NCBI GenBank assembly: GCA_002352445.1 | Contig: DEIL01000224.1 | Coordinates: 10,079 to 18,652, forward strand | Direction of reading: 5' to 3' | From: Desulfobulbaceae bacterium UBA2775 | GTDB taxonomy: Bacteria; Desulfobacterota; Desulfobulbia; Desulfobulbales; Desulfocapsaceae | Length of the DNA: 8,574 nt | Shown here: positions 5,412 to 8,574 of the stretch, piece by piece | Layout: each line of letters begins with the position of its first letter | Position numbering within the stretch: the first letter of the stretch is position 1 | The notes under the pieces: generated by a model | Databases searched by the model: none | The model's input: only the letters and a program-made list of their open reading frames with translations | What the model was told of the DNA's origin: nothing | Translations under genes and position numbers: made by a program

Positions 5412-5975
5412 ATGGTGCAGGACTATTCTTTCCCCACTGAGGATTTTTTGCTCTTGGGAAAGGTTGCTAAAGCTCATGGCATGCGGGGAGAGGTGAAGAT
5501 ATTTCCTTTCTCCGGACAACCTGAGAATATCAGGATGTACAGAGAACTGGTTCTGGTTGACAGCAGGGGCGACTTATCTCCTCCTTTGGCGATTTTAGGC
5601 TGTAGAGTCCAGGGTAAGGTGGCAATTACCAGCCTTGATTCAATCACCTCCCGTGATATGGCGGAGGGTATTGAAGGCATGGGAGTGCTTCTTGCCAAAA
5701 CAAATCTACCTGAACTTACGGACAATGAGTTTTACTGGCACCAGTATATCGGTAAAACAGTGAAAGATCTGAAAAACCGTCACATAGGGAAAATAGAAGC
5801 CATTTTTCCCAGCGGAAGTCAGGATATAATGGTTATCAATTCCGGAACTGAAGAAATACTCGTACCGATTTCGAAAACCATTGTGGTAAGAGAGGGCAGC
5901 GAGGAGATAACCATAGACCCTCCTCCAGGGTTGCTGGAACTTTACACCGACTATTGCGGTGGGCGGGACGAGTAA
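5412..5975 (+). CDS. rimM: 16S rRNA maturation factor RimM
   Basis: A 187-residue RimM protein that helps mature the 30S head and binds S19. The N-terminal beta-barrel begins with FLLLGKVAKAHGMRGEVKI (12-30), the family's GxIxxxHGxxGEVKV pattern. The C-terminal PRC-barrel begins at NEFYWHQYIGKTV (105-117), matching the typical EFYxxDLIG pattern with HQY replacing the usual acidic position. It ends with EILVPISKTIVV and a PPGLLEL tail. The ATG at 5412 lacks a good ribosome site. An in-frame TTG at 5403, 4 nt after khpA and with a weak GAG 7 nt upstream, is a real alternative adding three residues. It is 8 nt before trmD, the partner seen in most bacteria. Confidence 0.95.
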   Translation: MVQDYSFPTEDFLLLGKVAKAHGMRGEVKIFPFSGQPENIRMYRELVLVDSRGDLSPPLAILGCRVQGKVAITSLDSITSRDMAEGIEGMGVLLAKTNLPELTDNEFYWHQYIGKTVKDLKNRHIGKIEAIFPSGSQDIMVINSGTEEILVPISKTIVVREGSEEITIDPPPGLLELYTDYCGGRDE

Positions 5976-5983
5976 ATTCCCGG

Positions 5984-6745
5984 ATGATATTTGACATAGT
6001 AACAATTTTTCCTGATCTCCTTGATTCTCCCCTTAGTGAGAGTATCCTCAAGAGAGCCAGGGAAAGGGGCCAGATCGAAGTCAACCTGGTTGACATTCGT
6101 AATTTCACGTTTGACCGCCACAACACCACCGATGACCGGCCATACGGCGGTGGTGAAGGTATGGTGATGAAAGCTGAACCCCTTGCTCTTGCTGTCGAGC
6201 AGAGGAAAAGCATCAACCCTTCAGGAAAGGTAGTACTGCTCAGTCCCCAGGGAGCCGGATATAATCAAACCGTCGCCCGGAGACTTTCCCGGGAATCCGG
6301 CCTTATTCTTGTCTGTGGAAGATATGAGGGCGTAGATGAGCGGTTTCGTGCGGAATATGCCGATGAAGAGATTTCCCTGGGAGATTTTATCCTGACCGGG
6401 GGTGAGCTCGCCGCCATGGTGGTCATTGACTCTGTTACACGACTTTTACCCGGTGTTCTCGGATGTGCTGACTCGGCGGATAAAGACACGTTCAGTAGAA
6501 ACTTGTTGAAACACCCCCAGTATACAAGGCCACGAGTTTTTAATGGATTAGAAGTGCCGGAAGAGCTCCTCTCGGGAGACCACAAGTTGATAGAGAACTA
6601 CCGCTTTGTCGCTGCGGTCAAAAGAACAGTACAGAGACGTCCGGAGTTAGTGAAAAGAGAGCAGTTCAGCAGGAACGAACTCAAAGTATTACAGCAACAT
6701 GGCCTCTATGATGAGGTTATACAGATACAAAAAGACAGGAAATAA
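5984..6745 (+). CDS. trmD: tRNA (guanine37-N1)-methyltransferase TrmD
   Basis: A 253-residue SPOUT-class enzyme that transfers methyl from S-adenosylmethionine to N1 of G37 in tRNAs with G36G37, preventing +1 frameshifting. It acts as a dimer with a trefoil-knot cofactor site. Visible motifs are DDRPYGGGEGMVM (50-62), LSPQG (86-90), CGRYEGVDERF (111-121) and SLGDFILTGGELA (131-143). R153 in VTRLLPG and D168 in DKDTF line up with the E. coli catalytic pair R154 and D169. The C-terminal domain has HPQYTRP (177-183) and ends in a helical tail. Length is close to the E. coli protein (255). The ATG at 5984 gives the conserved MIFDIVTIFP start; an in-frame ATG ten codons upstream would overlap rimM. 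It is followed after one base by a second SPOUT methyltransferase. Confidence 0.98.
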   Translation: MIFDIVTIFPDLLDSPLSESILKRARERGQIEVNLVDIRNFTFDRHNTTDDRPYGGGEGMVMKAEPLALAVEQRKSINPSGKVVLLSPQGAGYNQTVARRLSRESGLILVCGRYEGVDERFRAEYADEEISLGDFILTGGELAAMVVIDSVTRLLPGVLGCADSADKDTFSRNLLKHPQYTRPRVFNGLEVPEELLSGDHKLIENYRFVAAVKRTVQRRPELVKREQFSRNELKVLQQHGLYDEVIQIQKDRK

Positions 6746-6746
6746 G

Positions 6747-7325
6747 ATGACGTACCCTGGTGCTAGCAGTTTAAATATAGCCCTTATACATCATCCTGTA
6801 GTAAATAAAAGGGCTGAAATAATCGGTTCTGCCGTGACTAATCTTGACCTTCATGATATAGCACGGATGGCACGAACTTTTGGAGTTGCAGAATTTTTTA
6901 TTACAACTCCCTATAAAGACCAGCAGCATTTGATGGAAGAGTTGCTGGCTCACTGGCGAACCGGTCATGGAGCCACATATAACCCTGCGAGAAAAGAGGC
7001 CCTGGGTATAGTCAGCCTGCTCGACTCCATTGACCAGGTTATAGAGCAGCTGACCGGGAAGTATGGGAGAAAACCTCTGGTTATAACCACCAGTGCGGTT
7101 AAACAGAGTAATTTGATATCCTATGGTGCATTGCGCAGAAAAATAGATAAAAAAGATCCCGTTATCCTGCTTCTCGGTACGGCCCACGGCCTTGCTCCAG
7201 AAGTTATACAGGATGCGGAAGGGACACTGCCTCCAATAGCCGGAGCAGCAGATTACAACCATCTTTCAGTCCGATCAGCCGCATCAATTATTATCGACCG
7301 GCTGCTGGGTTCGAAAGAAAAGTAA
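6747..7325 (+). CDS. SPOUT-family SAM-dependent RNA methyltransferase (COG4752, Methyltrn_RNA_4)
   Basis: A 192-residue protein of the SAM-dependent RNA methyltransferase family (Pfam Methyltrn_RNA_4), found mainly in Desulfobacterota and some deep-branching thermophiles, usually next to or fused with TrmD. Signatures are LNIALIHHPVVNK (9-21), TNLDLHDIARMARTFGV (31-47), HWRTGHGATYNPARKEAL (69-86), the knot-region LLLGTAHGL (141-149) and YNHLSVRSAASIIIDRL (170-186). The RNA target is not established to my knowledge. The start at 6747 is preceded by AGGA (6737-6740) six nt upstream, inside the last trmD codons, so translation is coupled to trmD. It is a whole-length separate gene here, not a fusion. 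Family assignment is firm; substrate is open. Confidence 0.93.
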   Translation: MTYPGASSLNIALIHHPVVNKRAEIIGSAVTNLDLHDIARMARTFGVAEFFITTPYKDQQHLMEELLAHWRTGHGATYNPARKEALGIVSLLDSIDQVIEQLTGKYGRKPLVITTSAVKQSNLISYGALRRKIDKKDPVILLLGTAHGLAPEVIQDAEGTLPPIAGAADYNHLSVRSAASIIIDRLLGSKEK

Positions 7326-7387
7326 AAACAATCTACTAACTGGTGTCTTTTCTTATAGATACCAAAACTATAGAAGACAAAGATATT

Positions 7388-7741
7388 ATGAGCACAATAA
7401 TTGAGAGAATCAATCAGGAACAGATGCGCCAGGATCATCCCGATTTTCGACCGGGTGACACAATTAAGGTGTATATTCGCATCATTGAAGGCAATAAAGA
7501 ACGTGTCCAGATTTTTCAGGGCGCGGTTATCAAACGAAAACGCGGTACCATGGATGCCTCTTATACCGTACGTAAAATTTCACACGGTGTAGGTGTTGAA
7601 AAAACATTCGCCCTGCATAATCCCCGTATTGAGAAAATCGAGGTCGTTTCCCGAGGTCGCGTGCGACGCTCCCGCCTCTATCACCTGCGTCAACTTAAAG
7701 GGAAGGCGGCACGTATTCGTGACCGTGGTATAACCCGCTGA
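7388..7741 (+). CDS. rplS: 50S ribosomal protein L19
   Basis: A 117-residue L19, the usual length, located at the 30S-50S interface of the ribosome. Family patterns are FRPGDTIKVYIRIIEG (20-35), ERVQIFQGAVIKRKRG (38-53), YTVRKISHGVGVEKTFALHNP (59-79) and RRSRLYHLRQLKGKAARI (93-110). The ATG at 7388 gives the normal MSTIIERINQEQMR start. An in-frame start at 7343 would add 15 non-conserved residues. The ribosome site is weak (AGAAG at 7372-7376, 11 nt upstream). It sits 62 nt after the methyltransferase, the largest gap inside the rpsP-rplS part of the operon. Confidence 0.98.
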   Translation: MSTIIERINQEQMRQDHPDFRPGDTIKVYIRIIEGNKERVQIFQGAVIKRKRGTMDASYTVRKISHGVGVEKTFALHNPRIEKIEVVSRGRVRRSRLYHLRQLKGKAARIRDRGITR

Positions 7742-7755
7742 AAAAGCACCTTACA

Positions 7756-7795
7756 TCCTCATCTCTGATTTTTTTTAAATTGTCAGAGACGAGGA
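7756..7795 (+). promoter_or_regulatory. Hairpin between rplS and rnhB with the T-run in its loop
   Basis: CCTCATCTCTGA (7757-7768) pairs with TCAGAGACGAGG (7783-7794) with one A-C mismatch, plus a closing T-A pair, making a 13-position stem. The loop of about 14 nt starts with eight T residues (7769-7776). Intrinsic terminators carry the T-run after the stem, so this does not fit one. It could be an RNase III-type processing or stability element separating ribosomal from RNase HII messages. Confidence 0.45.
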
Positions 7796-7824
7796 ATTCG
7801 TAAAAAAGTCATTCGAAGTTACAG

Positions 7825-8478
7825 ATGGCTAAGTCAAAAAGTCCCACAGAAGTGCCCTCCGGGGGAGAAGATAATTTCCAAATTGAACGTCTTCTCTATG
7901 CCCGTGGGTTTCTCAAGATCGCAGGATGTGATGAGGTTGGTCGGGGACCTTTGGCGGGTCCCGTGATTGCTGCATGTGTCATACTTCCCCTGGACTGTGA
8001 TCACTCGATTTTCCTCGATTCCAAAAAACTCACCCATCCTAAAAGAGTAGCTCTAAACCGCACATTGCAGGAAATTGGTGCTATTATTGGAATCGGTCAG
8101 GTCTCAGAGAAGATAATAGACGACATTAATATTCTCCAGGCTTCGTTACTTGCCATGAAACTTGCTGTTGACAGCCTGAGTGCGCGAGGTGATGATCCCG
8201 ACTATCTCCTTGTTGACGGGAAATTCTCTATTCCCCTGGCCACCCCCCAGGAAACCCTTATAAAAGGTGAGTCCAGAAGTGCATCAGTGGCAGCAGCATC
8301 CATAGCCGCAAAAGTTGAAAGAGACCGGCTCATGGTTGAACTCCACAAAAAATACCCTGTTTATAATTTCACCCAAAATAAGGGTTACCCCACCAGAGAA
8401 CATCGCCATGCTATTCTCATCCATGGTTCGAGCCCCGTCCATCGATTTTCCTTCAAGGGAGTAAAAGAGCATGGTTGA
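7825..8478 (+). CDS. rnhB: Ribonuclease HII
   Basis: A 217-residue RNase HII that cuts the RNA strand of RNA/DNA hybrids and starts removal of single ribonucleotides from DNA. The active-site set is present: D36-E37 in GCDEVGRGPLAG (34-45), D131 in VDGK, and D167 in the ERDR segment. Also visible are LDSKKLT (64-70) and GESRSASVAAASIAAKVERD (148-167), the usual hybrid-recognition and catalytic helix. HGSSPVHRFSFKGV near the end is the typical C-terminus. About 25 N-terminal residues precede the conserved core and look dispensable. The ATG at 7825 has a weak GAAG 6 nt upstream. It lies 83 nt after rplS and overlaps yraN by 8 nt. Confidence 0.97.
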   Translation: MAKSKSPTEVPSGGEDNFQIERLLYARGFLKIAGCDEVGRGPLAGPVIAACVILPLDCDHSIFLDSKKLTHPKRVALNRTLQEIGAIIGIGQVSEKIIDDINILQASLLAMKLAVDSLSARGDDPDYLLVDGKFSIPLATPQETLIKGESRSASVAAASIAAKVERDRLMVELHKKYPVYNFTQNKGYPTREHRHAILIHGSSPVHRFSFKGVKEHG

Positions 8479-8574
8479 CAACCGTCAAAATCTGGGTGAA
8501 ACCGGGGAAGCAATTGCTTCAGCATTTCTCGAGAAAAATGGTTATACAATCCTTGCACAAAATTATCGCTGCAG
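8471..8574 (+). CDS. yraN: YraN / UPF0102 family protein (partial, cut by window edge)
   Basis: The first 34 codons of a gene that runs off the window. The N-terminus MVDNRQNLGETGEAIASAFL with KNGYTILAQNYRC after it matches the UPF0102/YraN pattern (RQ-x-LG-x-x-GE-x-x-A, then GY-x-IL-x-x-NYR). The family has a restriction-endonuclease-like fold; its cellular role is not settled. The ATG overlaps the rnhB stop by 8 nt, which implies coupled translation, and rnhB-yraN is a commonly conserved pair. The catalytic part lies beyond the window. Confidence 0.88.
   Translation, partial: MVDNRQNLGETGEAIASAFLEKNGYTILAQNYRC

Overview
The window is ordinary bacterial chromosome, about 8.6 kb, with two gene blocks pointing away from each other across a roughly 0.9 kb non-coding gap. 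The gene order ffh-rpsP-khpA-rimM-trmD-(COG4752 SPOUT methyltransferase)-rplS-rnhB-yraN, together with a two-subunit VC_2705/DUF4212-type sodium:solute symporter, suggests a Desulfobacterota (former Deltaproteobacteria) genome. A Desulfobulbales-like sulfate or sulfur metaboliser of moderate GC is my best guess. This is inference from gene content, not a database match.

Left block (minus strand, 103-2729): a two-gene transport operon. The small subunit (1858-2565) is translated first, and the large SLC5-type subunit (164-1846) follows with its ribosome binding site overlapping the small-subunit stop codon. A strong intrinsic terminator closes the operon at 103-144. A candidate promoter with an overlapping dyad (2682-2728) and a possible 13-codon leader ORF (2567-2608) lie upstream. 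The small subunit is unusual: its two membrane helices are separated by about 145 residues that should lie in the periplasm, where the usual DUF4212 protein has only a short loop.

Middle (2621-3482): AT-rich, no convincing protein gene. It holds several inverted repeats, a weak and a strong intrinsic-terminator-like hairpin on the plus strand, and a good sigma70-type promoter (3293-3321). The strong terminator lies only about 60 nt downstream of that promoter and still upstream of ffh, so it is either an attenuator of the downstream operon or the end of a very short RNA.

Right block (plus strand, 3483 to the window end): a compact translation and ribosome-biogenesis operon. It encodes the SRP GTPase Ffh, ribosomal protein S16, the KH-domain RNA-binding protein KhpA, the 16S maturation factor RimM, the tRNA m1G37 methyltransferase TrmD, a second SPOUT RNA methyltransferase, ribosomal protein L19, RNase HII, and the first 34 codons of a YraN/UPF0102 protein cut by the window edge. 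Gaps are 1-8 nt from rpsP through the second methyltransferase; 60-80 nt leaders with RNA structure precede rpsP and rnhB. Ffh has Glu in place of the usual Asp in its guanine-recognition motif and no visible Shine-Dalgarno sequence.

I see no mobile element, CRISPR array, tRNA, rRNA or phage gene. The window is mostly conserved housekeeping DNA. The points worth a second look are the expanded small subunit, the leader structure ahead of ffh and the Ffh G4 substitution; I did not find a clear new multi-gene system.
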